A stretch of DNA of 64,000 nt from positions 6,506,903 to 6,570,902 of the forward strand of contig OZ020624.1 in NCBI GenBank assembly GCA_963971575.1. The letters are read 5' to 3'. The position numbers and the translations under genes were made by a program. Shown here piece after piece: positions 1 through 12,372 of the stretch. Numbering within the stretch: position 1 is the stretch's first letter; each line of letters starts with the position of its first letter. Below the pieces are notes generated by a model. The model searched no databases and had not been told where the DNA came from. It worked only from the letters and a program-made list of their open reading frames with translations. Source of the DNA: Liopterus haemorrhoidalis (Eukaryota > Arthropoda > Insecta > Coleoptera > Dytiscidae).

Positions 1-356
1 TATTAATAATTAGTATTTTCTAACTTTTTCTTTTAAATTTATATAAGTATCTTAGCTTAACAAATACGTTTCGTATGTTAGATTATAAAACAATAGGTGT
101 AAAAAATGAATACTGTCAAATCATTATTGGAAATTCTATTTAACAGACATAAGTTAGAAGAAAAAATTGATATTAAAAAATTGGGACGACCCACACCAAA
201 TTTAAATATTTCGGAAAGTGCAAAAAGCAAAAATTATAATTATAAGAGGCAATTCAACAGAGTCTTATATGATAAAACGTCGTGGTTAAACACCTAAACC
301 TATCCTTGTATTATAATTTGCAGCTCTGAGTCCCAAAAAGTCACGAGCCGCCACTG
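1..356 (+). mobile_element. hAT transposon remnant, right end
   Basis: The right boundary ends in the inverse of CAGTGGCGGCTCGTGACT, a typical hAT terminus. A 63-codon frame at 106-297 ends in FNRVLYDKTSWLNT; a basic stretch leading to a tryptophan resembles the region just before the TTF-type zinc finger of hAT transposases. The frame stops there and only about 60 bp separate it from the terminus, so the rest of the transposase is deleted. The left end lies outside the window, so the duplication cannot be checked. It is a non-autonomous relic. Confidence 0.55.
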
Positions 357-708
357 CTGGCCGATTAAGGTGGACCGATTATATAAATATATAAAGAACA
401 TAAACGCTCAACGTGGAAAGTAACCGAAAGCTATCCATCTCTTGTCGGCACTTTAAAGAAACGGTCCCAAATGTATCTATTTGGAATCATGTGCGTGCGA
501 CAAATGTGGATCGTTGAATTGGTAACTGAACTAATAAAACATCGACGTATGCATGGGCGCCCGCAGTAAGGGAAAAGGGGACACTTGGCTTCCCTTAAGT
601 CTCCACTTCTAAGGGCTGGTTTCTGAAAGCTTAGAAGAGTTTAATCTTTTAGTTAGACTCGGTTTAGACTTTTGGTTAGACATTTTTACAATATAAAAAT
701 CCCATAAG
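357..708. other. Unassigned intergenic sequence
   Basis: No coding frame, terminal repeat or known element was recognised. The composition is less AT-rich than what follows. Confidence 0.4.
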
Positions 709-800
709 CAGTGGCGCAGCCAGGATTTTGCTTTGGGGAGGGCCGAATCAAATTTCGAGGGCACGCGGGCAGCATACAGCCCTCAACCTCATTTTTTGTG
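709..800 (+). mobile_element. hAT-type terminus, left end only
   Basis: The stretch opens with CAGTGGCGCAGCCAGGATTT, which matches the general hAT terminal pattern. No partner right end was found before the R1 repeat at 985, so it is treated as a truncated relic. No transposase frame follows. Confidence 0.4.
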
Positions 801-984
801 GCCCCTGAAGCGGTAATCAAAATCACTTGAGCTTATTTAAGTGAATATTGAGACTTCAAAAATATATCTGGCGAAAAATATAAATAAATATGTATTTATC
901 GAAGAAAAAATCAAGTGAAAGTTTTTGATTCATGGATTAACAATTACATTTTTACCGACCGCCAACATATATGAGGGAGGTATA

Positions 985-1612
985 GTGATCATACCAATTT
1001 TGACGTTACGAAATTTCGATGGATCTCCACGAATTGAGGTCCCTACATAACGTTTTGACTATTTTCAGTATGATGTCTGTCGGTCTGTCTGTCCGTCTGT
1101 CTGTCTGTCCGTCTGTCCGTCTGTCTGTCCGTTTGTCCGTCTGTCTGTCCGTCTGTCCGTCTGTCTGTGTACACGTGCAGAGCAAATTCGGCTGAAAGGA
1201 TTTTTATGAAACTTCATATTTAAGCTTCTGCCATCAATGGCACGAGGTAATAAACTTTTGGTAAAAATCGGTTGACTAAAAATGGGAGTTTACTCGTGTC
1301 GATTTTAAGTTTTTTGCGAATATTTCACAACAGAAAAATATCTCGAAAAAATTTATTAAACAAAAGTTGCTATAAAAGCAATAACAAATAACTTTTATTT
1401 GAGATGTTTTTTGATAAAACGAAAAATTTCGAATAATTCCTGTAAAATTTTTCGAAATTTTTTCTTATTTATATGTAACGTTTCCATGGTCATGATAAAT
1501 AATATCTCTGTTAGAAAATATTATGTCAAGTTATTTCTACTCTGCTGCTAGAATGTAATTTATATAAGTACTTTATGATGGCGGTCCTGTGGTGGCCACA
1601 GCTGATTTTTTT
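985..1612. repeat. R1 dispersed repeat, copy A
   Basis: This copy is the reverse complement of most of 38941-39632. Shared landmarks are the segment around ACGAATTGAGGTCCCTAC, the TCTG/TCCG array, TAACGTTTCCATGGTCATGA and the GGTGGCCACAGCTGATTTTT end. It differs from copy B by an extra ~60 bp near 1500-1560 and lacks the poly(T) insertion of copy B. No coding frame is credible. It is a non-autonomous repeat of unknown class. Confidence 0.6.
1075..1168. repeat. Imperfect TCTG/TCCG microsatellite
   Basis: A tetranucleotide run mixing TCTG and TCCG units lies inside R1 copy A at the same internal site as the array in copy B. Confidence 0.85.
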
Positions 1613-3520
1613 ATCAACAAATAATGGAATTATTATTTGATATAAACATCAATATCCAACAACAGGGGTGTCGAACTGATTTGGGTCGCAGTCTATTTTA
1701 CATACAAAATGATAAGCAGTGACGGAACTTTAAATATCCCGAAGGGTTTCTTAAAAAAAATTTATAAACAGAAATGGGGAAGATAGTATATTTTACATTT
1801 TTAAATATAGTTTTTAATTATTTTTAGAGACGTGTCATGCAAAAATATGGCTTTATAAACATTTTTCTTAATTTACTTGTTGATAAAATAGTAAAACAGG
1901 TTCACAAAATATTGTAAAACATATTTATTCCTATAATTTCACTTTCACAGCTATGTAACAATAACATCAGGTACCCTTTAGCTACGTTCCAAAATTCAAC
2001 ACCGTGGCGCTACGATCTTAAATTTATTTCCCTATAGGGGAAACATTTTAAGATCGTAGCGCCACGCGGATTTTTTTGAAACCATTCTAAATCAGATACC
2101 ACTTGACATTTACTAGTAAATAATAGCGAAAAGTGTATCAAAAAACGACAAAAAATAAATAATTCTTTTGGATTTTCTGATTTTGTGAAGTGACAACACT
2201 TGTAAACATCTAAAATACTACATTTTGTGATCTGGTTTTAAGTTATGGCGGTTTTCCATTGTCGATTATTTTAACTATATTGGGGGAAATAATAATTCCC
2301 GTGTTGTTTACCAAGGGATAGAAATCTACAATGCTGGGCATACAATATTGTGTGGAGTCACTGAAAAAAACAGAGAGTTCATAAAGATTTATGCATTATG
2401 CCTAGAGACTTCTGCATTACAAACCCACACACAATAACAGGAATTTTCAAGATATGCGATAATAAATACAAAATTGAAAATATTTTTTGTAATCACTATC
2501 ATTAAAATGTAATGAGCAAACTTTGATATAAGGGCTCACTTTTTTTCCACTTTTTAAATTGTTTATCTAAACATCGCGTCGATTCCTAACCTCTTGCTTT
2601 CCCAATTTTGTTTCGAACCGTACGGTGTCTGATATTAGTGGAAACAAATGAAACGATATTTCCGGGTTTCTTCTTTTCAATGAATTGCACATAGGCACAC
2701 AACAATATGTATTATACATTTTTCAATGATTATAATAAAACTTTAAAAACAAACTTCATACAAAACCAATACACAAAACGAAATGTTATCTGATGTACAC
2801 AAGTTCATGAAACGCTCACCAGATGGTAGGGTGCTTAGCTGCAAATCCCTATAAATGGAATAACATGTACAAAATTATTTGGGCACTAAATGTTGTGGTG
2901 CTTAGGATAACTTTATCTCAAATTATACTAACTATGATTTTCTGTTTGTTTCAGGTAAGATAAAAACAACTTCGTCAACTAAATATTATTATCATGTAAG
3001 TAGTAACATAACTGATTTACTTAAACTCAATAGACATAAGTAAAAATTACATTGCAATACAGCTCTTAAGAGAAACGAATAATTTTGCCGCTACATATAT
3101 ATTAAAAAATAATATGTGATTATTTTTTCTAAGCAAAAAGGAAAAAGTTCAGTATAATTTTTAAAAAGAGAAAAAAGATAAAAAAAAACTGTCGTGAACG
3201 TTTGTGGCGTGGACTTTTACTCATCTAACATTTGAACGTAAGTTGACATTTCATTTTTGTGATCGGGCGTGATCGGGATACAAACGTGCACAGCTTTACT
3301 TGTGACCAACAACTCGATTGTGACCTATTTGACTGTCCAATCTTTCTTCCAGCGACTAGATTTTATACAGCCGAGAATGGTCGTGCGGTAAAAACAAAAG
3401 AAACAAAATAATAAATAATGTTGTGGTAAAATTTTGAAGGGCGCCAACTGGTCTAAAAGAATTTACAAATAAGGACCGACCAGTAAATCCTTTTTACCGG
3501 CTGGAAAGATATACAATATA
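1613..3520. other. Unassigned AT-rich sequence
   Basis: No gene was recognised. A hAT-like start (CAGTGACGGAACTT) occurs near 1717 without a partner. A short palindrome at 2003-2066 is listed separately. The remainder is AT-rich with stops in all frames. Confidence 0.4.
2003..2066. repeat. 64-bp near-perfect palindrome
   Basis: The arms start CGTGGCGCTACGATCTTAAA and are repeated in inverse at the other side, with a CCCTATAGGG centre. The structure would fold into one long hairpin. It may be a minimal foldback element; no target duplication was identified. Confidence 0.75.
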
Positions 3521-3917
3521 CAGTCTGTTTCAAACGCTTAGGCGGAACTAGATTTTGCAATTTAGTTACTTTCATCGCTTAAATCGTGCTTTTCGGCCGT
3601 TTTGTTTAAGCTTTGTAAATCATACTTACAATAAACATTTTTTGGTTAAGGTTAATATCATTTTAAAATGTTATTTTCTTTATATTTTGATTTTTTGTGT
3701 CATTCTTAATAGAAATTTCCCATTTATTTATTTTCTTGTCATTAAAAATAATTTAATTTTGACATAGGTCATTCGTTTCCATGGTTTCATTGTTGTAATA
3801 TTGAATTTTGACATTCCAACGTGAAAAAATTAAATAACCCAAGCAAGGTCCCTTGTCGTGACAACCTAAAAGAACGAAATTCCCATTTAGTTCCGCCTAA
3901 GCGTTTGAAACAGACTG
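3521..3917. mobile_element. TA-flanked MITE, CAGTCTG family, copy 1
   Basis: The element has terminal inverted repeats of about 30 bp starting CAGTCTGTTTCAAACGCTTA and is flanked by TA on both sides (3519-3520, 3918-3919). That duplication points to the Tc1/mariner group. Its only open frame (3555-3767) is leucine- and phenylalanine-rich with no transposase motif. Relatives occur at 12373, 12682 and 38028. Confidence 0.8.
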
Positions 3918-3919
3918 TA

Positions 3920-5640
3920 ATTCTTATTGACGGTCACCAGACTATATTATTAAATGACTACTATAGTTGATAAATAAATATAAATATATATTAATAATTA
4001 AATACAATTTTATGATATATACAAAAAAATACGAATCTTAAGTAAAAAAAAAAAAAATAGATACTATTAAAACGGTAATACTTCTAAAATTACGACAATG
4101 GAATTCCAAACCCGTATTTTAGAATAATTTTGAGTATAGATGACCAAACTAACTAATAATTTTGACAATAAACGAAAAATGAACAATTTAGCATAAATAT
4201 TAAAACAATAAATAAATTTATATCACAATATATAAGCTTATCTGTGACCAGCAACTAGACGGTAGATCAAGATGAGGCTTCCTTGAATTTGTAGGCCCCT
4301 CCCTCAGCTCGGGTGCTCCTAATCTCCGCCGAACACCGATTTGATCGACTACTTCACGGTGTTATGTTCTAGACAACAAGGTCTAAAAGAGAGCCTAAAA
4401 GTGAAATATGCGTTTTACAACAGGTCACTGCATTATAGACATCAGTTACAATAAAGAAAGAAAAATATACAAGTAAAATTACCTAAGATGGTATGCGGCT
4501 CTGAGAGTTTGAAATTTCGATTAATGATTTAGATCCGAATTAAATCGTCTAGACGCCCAGTCTAATATGTTCAGCAATATTCCAAATCCTTTTATTAAAA
4601 GGTCGACAAATATACAAATATTTCACACACACTTCCGTTATAATTGTCGCTAAATAATATATTTGCTTCTTTCATCTACCAAAATTTCTAGAATGAAACA
4701 AAATGTCTCACAGCTCTCTTATTTTTTTTTATTTGTATATTTTGCCTTTTTTTCTAGGTAACTGAGTCGCTAGTAAACAAGTCGTAGCCAACGCGTTTTA
4801 TTTCACAATTAGACCAACCGAATTATTGTTCTGATGATTGGTTACCTAATCTTTATAAAAATGAATAATTATAAAATTTTTGCCCGTAACATACTCTAAA
4901 ATTATCGTTTTTTTATTAGAGAGACTAGCCCGTATTTCGAACTCAACCCAATGAAATATATTGTTTCCTACTTTATTTTTTGTTGTGCTATTGCTGTATT
5001 ATCTGTTTCATTTTGTAATACGGAACTAACAGGAAAAGTTCATTTTTTATGTTGTATATTGACAATACATTTATAATATTATCATAGTATTGGTTCACAC
5101 GGATACGCAAAGTCTGTTTACACCACAACAGTTACCAAAGTAACCAGATTTAGTTTCGTATTACAAATTGAGACAGATTATATCAGATTGGCACTGATAA
5201 TAATAAATTTATTTCGTGCCTTTTGGCTTTGCAAGAATTAGTTTACAATCTATACTAATTATAAATAATATTCTAGTCCATTTACCATAACTTTGAAATG
5301 ACGTCACAATTGAAAAACTCATCTTGTTGCCAATTCGTAAACTGTCAAAAAAAGTTAGGTTATATCGAACAACTTCGAAAAATATATTGAAAACTTATAT
5401 TCCTATGGAGGAAAGGAATTAATGTAAATTATGATGCACAGCAGTTCTTTCTAACCGATTTGTCGCGAAATTTATGGTTTATATTATATTAATTGTGTAA
5501 TGTAGTATTTAAAAAATAATAATAATAAATTTCAGTGTATAAGAATCATCAGAAATATTTGTTTTTAGAAATGTGTCATGTTCTTTTAATACTTTTTATA
5601 CAATTTACTTTAATTTTTCGCCTGGTGTCACATTGACACA
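3920..5640. other. Unassigned AT-rich sequence
   Basis: No frame over 60 codons with protein-like composition and no terminal repeats were seen. A less AT-rich patch at about 4250-4380 was not assigned. Confidence 0.4.
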
Positions 5641-5755
5641 GCGGGTTCGGGAAGCAAACGCGGAGTGTTCCGAGTCACACTGTTTAACTCCAGACCGCTC
5701 GAATAAACGCGTTTAGACCTTTTCTCGAACGCTCCGAGCTTGCTGCCTGAACTCA
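5641..5755. repeat. GC-rich imperfect inverted repeat
   Basis: The left arm (GCGGGTTCGGGAAGCAA onward, to about 5674) is mirrored imperfectly by the right arm ending GCTGCCTGAACTCACT. It stands out as a GC-rich island in AT-rich surroundings. It could be a small MITE; the target duplication is not clear. Confidence 0.5.
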
Positions 5756-6189
5756 CTTAAATGATATCGGAAAGCAATGATAAAGAATCAAATTTTTTAT
5801 TATTCGAATAGAAATTTTTGAATTTCAGATGTTAGATACAATTTTGTTTCGAATAATGAATATTCAAATATTATTTCCAGTCAAACAGTTTATTGCCGCT
5901 AGCTGCAAGTGTAAATTTTATGAGTATGCTAAAATTACTTTTCGTTTGCATCTGATGATGAATAAACCGTTCTACGTAACAGACCTGTAGGTTAAAATTA
6001 CAAAAAGAAAGAACGTAATAAATGTAAATAGAACATATTTTATTAATCATATATAATATTTGTTTATCGACCAAGATACAAAATTAAATATTGTTTTTGT
6101 TCACTTACATTACAAATTATAAAACCTTTTAAAATATACAAACACAATATACAGATAAAAGTACGTTATAGAAATATCACCCATCATAT
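5756..6189. other. Unassigned AT-rich sequence
   Basis: Nothing was recognised. The 67-codon minus-strand frame here has no family features. Confidence 0.35.
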
Positions 6190-6744
6190 TTGATATCTAT
6201 TACTCTTTTATGAGTTTTAAAAAACCCTTAAAGTTTGGTCTGAATCGCTCTGTAAGAAATGGTAGTTTACTAAGGTACCATTGCAGTTTTAAAAAATTAA
6301 CTCTACCAATATCTCGAAAACTATTGCTATGATCAAGCTAAAATTTTATATCTAATGCTCTTTTATGAGTTTTAAGAAACCCTTAAATTTTGGACTCAAT
6401 CGCTCTGTTATAAATGGTAGTTTACTAAGGTACCATTACAATTTTTAAAAATTAACTCAACCAATATCTCGAAAACTATTGCTTCGATCAAGCTAAAATT
6501 TGATATCTAATACTCTTTTATGAGTCTTAAAAAACCCTACAATTTTGGTCATAATCGCTCTGTAAGAAATGGTAGTTTACTAAGGTACCATTGCAGTTTT
6601 TAAAAATTAACTTGACCAATATCTCGAAAACTATTGCTACGATCAAGCTAAAATTTGATATCTACTACTCTTTTATGAGTTTTAAAAAACCCTTAAGTTT
6701 TAGTTTTAATCACTCTGTTAGAAATGGTAGTTTACTAAGGTACC
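6190..6744. repeat. Tandem repeat, ~155-bp unit, about 3.5 copies
   Basis: Units begin near 6193, 6347, 6502 and 6658 with GATATCTAYTACTCTTTTAT and each contains GGTAGTTTACTAAGGTACC and AATATCTCGAAAACTATTGC. Units differ by scattered substitutions. The array ends abruptly inside the fourth unit after GGTACC. The unit size and divergence resemble a short satellite array. Confidence 0.85.
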
Positions 6745-7181
6745 CCTTTTATGTAATTTTATATTAATAGTGTCGACAGTAACATGCTCTCCTAAAATCA
6801 AATTAATTATCTTTCAAAATAATTAATAAGAGACAAAACCATCCTTTGAGCACGGCTACTAAGAGCTTTGGGCAATTTTATTACAGTAAAATTTAAAAAT
6901 AATAAAATATAACCTCACTAAATAAACACTTAAATCAACCTGACAAATAACGGTTGAACAATCCAATTACAAACTGACAACATTGGAAAAATGTACCAAC
7001 ATTAAATAAATAAATGTACTAACTGAGTTATGGATTGATGTTGATTAAAACATATCATAACGTTGGTACTTAAATTAACCAACTGTGACGTCATCTCATT
7101 TATTGTGAATGGAGTTTTTTTTTTTTATTTGTTTTAAAGAGGCGTCAGCAACTTGGCTATTGGCCTCTGATACATATATTT
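6745..7181. other. Unassigned AT-rich sequence
   Basis: This is AT-rich sequence next to a LINE 3' end. Part of it may be LINE 3' untranslated sequence; that is not demonstrable here. Confidence 0.35.
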
Positions 7182-7610
7182 TTACAAAATATTATTTTTA
7201 CATATTATAAATATATAACATTTTTTAATTTTGGAGAAAACATTAATTGATTTTAGATAATTTATTACTTTGGAGAGATGATCTTGGTTGTTACTTAGAG
7301 CTTCTTTGAGTGATAATGGGATTTGGAATCTTAACCTCTCAACTTGATAATTAGGACAGTCGATTATTAGGTTTAATAATCGGTAATCTAATCTAGTTTT
7401 GCAATTTTGGCATTCTATGGGATTTTGTTTTTCAAAAATATATTTATGAGTAGCTAGTGTGTGACCTAATCGGAGTCGCGTAATAACAATTTGATCTTTT
7501 CTATTCATATTGGTTTTCCAGTAGCTGAAGTCTTCTTTGATTTGACTGAAATGATTTGCTATTGTGCCCCAGTATGAAATCAATTTAGAATTTAATTTAT
7601 TTTTAATATG
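7182..7610 (-). pseudogene. LINE ORF2 C-terminus (segment after RNase H)
   Basis: The frame contains DQIVITRLRLGHTLATHKYI followed by a CQNCKTRLDYRLLNLIIDCP-type cysteine cluster. This is the usual segment after RNase H in R1/I/LOA-like non-LTR elements. It continues the RNase H region at 8595-9260: when the LINE at 7611-8594 is removed, the frame reads through the junction (DFIS-HIKN-KLNS). The two parts were therefore one ORF. No intact RT domain of this element remains in the window. Confidence 0.75.
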
Positions 7611-8594
7611 ATAATAATAATAATAATAATAAACATTTATTTAACTTCAAAACAATACAAGTTAAGTCACAAAGAAATAATAATAATAATAAAAGGTTTT
7701 ACAAAAGATCATTTACAAATTCATTTAAAGAATAATATGACTTACTAGCTAAGATATTTTTAAAAGAAAGTTTAAATTGTTTTAAATTTTTATTTCTGAT
7801 TGAAAGGGGGATTTTATTGAATATAGTGTAACCAATATTCATTTTGCTGGATACTTGCAATCGAGACCTTGGCACACTAAGATCCTCTTTGGAACGTATA
7901 TTGTAGGAATGGCACTCTTTGCGGGTTGAAAGATTTCCACTACTCTTCTTTACTTCTAGAGCTTGTAGCAAAATGAATTGCGAATGGAGTGTCAGTATAT
8001 CCAGTTTCTTGAATACTGGCTTACAAGAAGAGGTTTTTGGTGCGTTTACTACAGCCCTTACTGCCTTCTTTTGTAATATAAAAATCTTCTCTGCTTGTGG
8101 CGCATTGCCCCAGACTAATAGACCATAAGACATAATGGAATGGAACAATGCGTGATATACAGTCAAAGCTAAATCTTGGTTGGTTGTTTTTCTTATACGA
8201 CGAATAGCATAAATTGTTCTGTTGAGTTTACCACTAATGAGAGTTACATGACACTTCCATGTCAATGCAGAGTCTATTCGTAAACCCAGAAAATCGGCTA
8301 CGCCAGGTTTAGGGGATCTTCTATTGGACGTAAAGGTAATAGTTTGTGTTTTTCTATGATTTAAAGTTAAATAATTCTGCTGGAACCACTTAGTAGCTTC
8401 TAGATTGGCAGTATCATGCTTGATTTGTAACATATTTTCATCCCTGTCGTTCACCAGTAGAGTTGTGTCATCAGCGTATAACACACTGTTGCAGGAAATG
8501 TTATTGGGAAGATAATTTATAAATATAATGAAAAATAAAGGCCCAAGGATACTGCCTTGGGGTATTCCTGTTTTTAACTTACATGGCTTGCTCA
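7611..8594 (-). mobile_element. 5'-truncated LINE (Jockey/CR1-like) inserted in another LINE
   Basis: A ~298-codon frame carries the RT core: GIPQGSILGPLFF, the YADDTTLL catalytic box, DFLGLRIDSALTW, and the C-terminal SCKPVFKKLDILTL and HSYNIRSK blocks. The N-terminal RT and endonuclease domains are missing, as expected from 5' truncation. The 3' end carries TTATTA-type repeats on the minus strand. A 3-bp ATG repeat flanks it (7608-7610, 8595-8597). It splits the RNase H-bearing LINE on the same strand. Confidence 0.85.
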
Positions 8595-9260
8595 ATGGCT
8601 AATGAAGTCTCTATGTGGAATGGGTATATTTATCAAATTGTTAGTCGTAGCTAATTTTACTGCCTGATCTGCTTCTTCATTTCCTTTGATACCAACGTGA
8701 GAGGGGATCCATAGGCTAACAAGAGATTGTTAGCCTATGGATCCCTAACAATCTCTTTTCCTGCAATAATAGCATTATGTACGTTTGCTTGGATATCTTG
8801 GATTAACGGGTTTTTCGTGTGAATATCTTTGATGGCGTCTATGGAATTATGTGAATCTGTTTGTATTAAAAATTTGTTTTTTTTTCACATTTTCCTGAAT
8901 ATACTCTATTGCCTAAAGGCTTCTGCCGTGTATACACTTGCCGTTGATGATAAGTGGTATTGATGTTTTTCTGAGTTTACTGTGAAAGCGGCACCGGTCT
9001 TTTCATTTATTTTTGATCCGTCAGTAAAAATAGAAGTAAAATTTTCGTAGCGTTCTATTGTTTCCAAATAAACTTTTCTGAAGGTTTCAGGATGAGTGGA
9101 GTCTTTTTTGTACTTGGTAAGGGAGAGATTTATTTTGGGATTGAGAAGGGTCCATGGTGGCTTAGGGGGTGGTTTAGTCTTATATATTTTAGGAAAGTCT
9201 ATATTCAGATCTTCGCAATTGTGGCAGATGGTATCAAGTAGTGATACATCGTTTTTTATG
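8595..9260 (-). pseudogene. LINE ORF2 RNase H domain
   Basis: Minus-strand translation gives FTSIFTDGSKINEKTGAAF (first RNase H aspartate motif TDGS), a TAEA block and SLWIPSHVGIKGNEEADQA, all RNase H hallmarks of R1/I/LOA-like LINEs. Frameshifts and stops are present. A templated inverted insertion at 8704-8757 interrupts the segment before WIPSHVG. The upstream side is cut by CAGA-t copy 1 at 9261. Confidence 0.75.
8704..8757. repeat. Perfect 19-bp inverted duplication inside LINE coding sequence
   Basis: GGGATCCATAGGCTAACAA (8704-8722), a 4-base loop GAGA, and the exact inverse (8727-8745) are followed by TAACAATCTCTT, the inverse of 8721-8732. Removing the extra inverted copy restores the frame KEIVSLWIPSHVG. 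The structure fits a template-switch mutation rather than an element. Confidence 0.8.
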
Positions 9261-9312
9261 TTTTTAGGGTTTTGTAGGTATGACCAAAAAACCCTTATAC
9301 CGTCATTTTGTC

Positions 9313-9419
<107 letters not shown>

Positions 9420-9896
9420 CGGTAAAAATTGTAGCCAAACGGCTAAACCTAGAGAGTTGAAATTTGGCATGCTTATACAACTCTTTGACCCGCACATAGG
9501 AAAAATACTAAAACATCTAAAAAACATACCCCCCTAAAAATATAAACAAATATGTGCTCATCGAAAACAATTTTTTTTTTTTAAATTATGAGTAGGGTAT
9601 CAAATGAAAGCCCTTAGTACGTGGATTAACGATCAAATTTTTATTTTTGAAAAATAAATTATTTTGAAGCGATTTATGCCAAAATTGTGCAAAAAAAATT
9701 TTGTCCCACACCCTGTAGCCCAGATGGTTTAAACTAAAAATCTAAAAAAATTCTAAGTAATGTATATTGGTGTGAACCGAAATAGTGCAACAGGAATTTT
9801 TGAGCAGATTATGTTTTCGGAAAAGAACGTATATTTTGTGGTTTTTGGTTCACAAAGTACAAAAGTTATACCAATGTAAGACACTCACATGCAAGG

Positions 9897-9984
9897 CGTA
9901 CGATGGCGTTATTGGTTAGAGCACTGGTGTCGTAAGCTAAAACTCGCTGGTAAACGAAGGGTTTCGAGTTCGAGTACCGAGTGA
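9897..9984 (+). other. tRNA-like segment of CAGA-t copy 1
   Basis: TGGCGTTATTGGTTAGAGCA resembles a pol III A box/D-arm and GAGTTCGAGTACC a B box/T-arm, about 45 nt apart. The acceptor stem is not convincing, so it is not called as a tRNA gene. It sits where copies 2-4 also carry a B-box-like motif. Confidence 0.5.
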
Positions 9985-10858
9985 ATTTTATTTTTTCTGT
10001 TTTTTTTTTGCATTTTTATTATGTTGAAATTATTTTGTCAAAATTCTAGTTATATTTTGACAAATGTTGTATTTAATTTTCAAGAGCGTAAATTTAATAA
10101 TTATCTTATTATATGATTAACAGACGATAAATTATTTTAAAAATATCCTTCATTTTGCCGTGATTACTACAAAGTAAAATTTGTCCTACACACTCAGCAT
10201 ACCGCCTTCACTTATTATATACCTGCGAAACCCTGAAATGTGTGAATATTCACACTTCACATCAATTTTTTATGTTTATCATACTATTACCAGTCTTCAA
10301 CATCTGGTTGAATGTTGGGTTTGTTTCATTACTGGCAAGTTTGGTGATGTATGACAACGTTGTCTGGGTCCTGCGGTACAGTAAAGGCACTTGGTTCGCC
10401 TCACGCATTTTTTTATTAAAATAAATACTCAAAGGAAAAATTGATGTGAAGTGTGAATTTTCACACATTTCTGGGTTTTGCAGGTATTTAGTAACTGAAC
10501 GATGATTATTTGGGATGCCAAAATAAATTTTATGTCAAAATATTTTTTTATGAATTTTAATTCGAATGCCTAATACCATTATTTAAGTTTCTAAATATAT
10601 GCAGTATTTTTTTTATATAGCAAAGTTCATTAAGATTTTGAAAATTGCACCTATGGCTTCCATTGGTTGCTGACATCATAAGTCCCACCCTTTGATTTCG
10701 TCAAACATAGAATTAAATTATAATTTCAACACTTTCCACTGGTTATTAAATTTACGCTTTTAAAAATTAAATGCAACATTTACCAAATATAACTAGAATT
10801 TTAACAAAATAATTTAAACAAAATAAAAATGCAAAAAAAAACAAAAAATAAAATCAAC

Positions 10859-10932
10859 AAGATTCGAACCCTAGTTTGCAAGTTAAGTTATATTATTAAG
10901 CGTACGACAAATCCAACCACGCCACGAGAGCT
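10859..10932 (-). other. tRNA-like segment of CAGA-t copy 2
   Basis: On the minus strand TGGCGTGGTTGGATTTGTCG (A-box/D-arm-like) is followed by GGGTTCGAATC (B-box-like). The 3' half shares AACTTGCAAACTAG with copy 4, but the 5' half is different. Confidence 0.5.
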
Positions 10933-11410
10933 ACTGATCTGGTATGTTACACAACGTATTAAATAGTTAACATATTTTAGTTAAAAACACAAAAAATGCG
11001 TTATTTTCCGACAACATAATCTGATCAAAAATTCCTGTTGTACTATTCCGGTTCACACCAATGTACATTACTTAGAATTTTTTCAGATTTTTAGTTTAAA
11101 CCATCTGGGCTACAGGGTGTGGGACAAAAAATTGTTTGCACAATTTTGGCAAAAATCGCATCAAAATAATTTATTATGCAAAAATAAAATTTTGATCGTT
11201 AATCCACGTACTAAGGACTTTCATTTGATACACTACTCAGAATTAAAAAAAAATATATTTTTTTTTGATTAGCACATATTTGTTTATATTTTTAGAGGGA
11301 TATGTTTTTTAGATGTTTTAGTATTTTTCCTATGTGCGGGTCAAAGAGTTGTATAAGGATGCTAAATTTTAACTCTCTAGGTTTAGCCGTTTGGCTACAA
11401 TTTTTACCGA

Positions 11411-11572
<162 letters not shown>

Positions 11573-11699
11573 GACAAAATGACGGTATAAGGGTTTTTTG
11601 GTCATACCTACAAAACCCTAAAAACACAAGAAAACAGCGATTTACAATGCAAGCTCCTCACATTATTTTGTTTTTGAGATAGAGGCTGCAAACAAAATA

Positions 11700-11782
11700 T
11701 AGAACCCGGGTGGAAAGATTCCTTGGTGTGCCCTTGCTTCTAGTAAACTAGTTTTCCGCAGAAAACCAGTTGAGAATCACTG
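11700..11782. mobile_element. hAT-like right end relic
   Basis: The segment ends AACCAGTTGAGAATCACTG when read across the boundary, the inverse of the common hAT terminus CAGTGATTCTCAACTGG. No left partner or coding frame was found. Confidence 0.35.
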
Positions 11783-12257
11783 TATGAAACCATTAAATTT
11801 GTGGAAATTTGAAATTTGTTATCAATTTAAAAATAACCACTTGATTTTAATGGTGAAATTTTTTGATTGACTACAGTACTGCAACTTACAAAAGGTTATA
11901 TTGAGGGGAAAATATGATGACAGCGAAACAGAAAAGATAACAAGAGAATCTAGATCAATTTATCACACACATTCATTGACAGCTTCGGTATAACCAATAG
12001 AAATTAATCGAAACAAAACGGCTTCAAATCATAAATCAGTAATCAAATCGAAGAGTAGTCAATTCCACGCGTTCGTTCATGTGAGAATCAGGTCATTGCA
12101 GGGTTGGACAAACTTGATTACCCCAGATTGAACTTTTATTACATTTGTACAAATACTTTTACTATATTTAGAATTGGAGGGAGCAAATATCACTGCCAAT
12201 AACGTTGGACGTGGAAGGAGGGATGTATAGAACAAGTAAATGAGTTTTATTACTTGG
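11783..12257. other. Unassigned sequence
   Basis: Nothing was recognised between the hAT-like end and the next complete hAT element. Confidence 0.35.
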
Positions 12258-12372
12258 GATATAACCAGGGATGGGGAGTCGACAGAAAAATTATCGACTC
12301 CGGAGTCGGTATTTTTGAAAATCGACTCCGACTCCGACTCCGACTCCCGACTCCTTTCACTGGTAAATTGTA

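Noticed and set aside
9897..9984. Calling a real tRNA gene
   Set aside because: A-box and B-box-like motifs are present but no convincing acceptor stem or anticodon arm could be drawn by eye.
10242..10468. Overlapping frames in the spacer between CAGA-t copies 1 and 2
   Set aside because: Short, open on both strands, no motif; part lies in the inverted hairpin ends.
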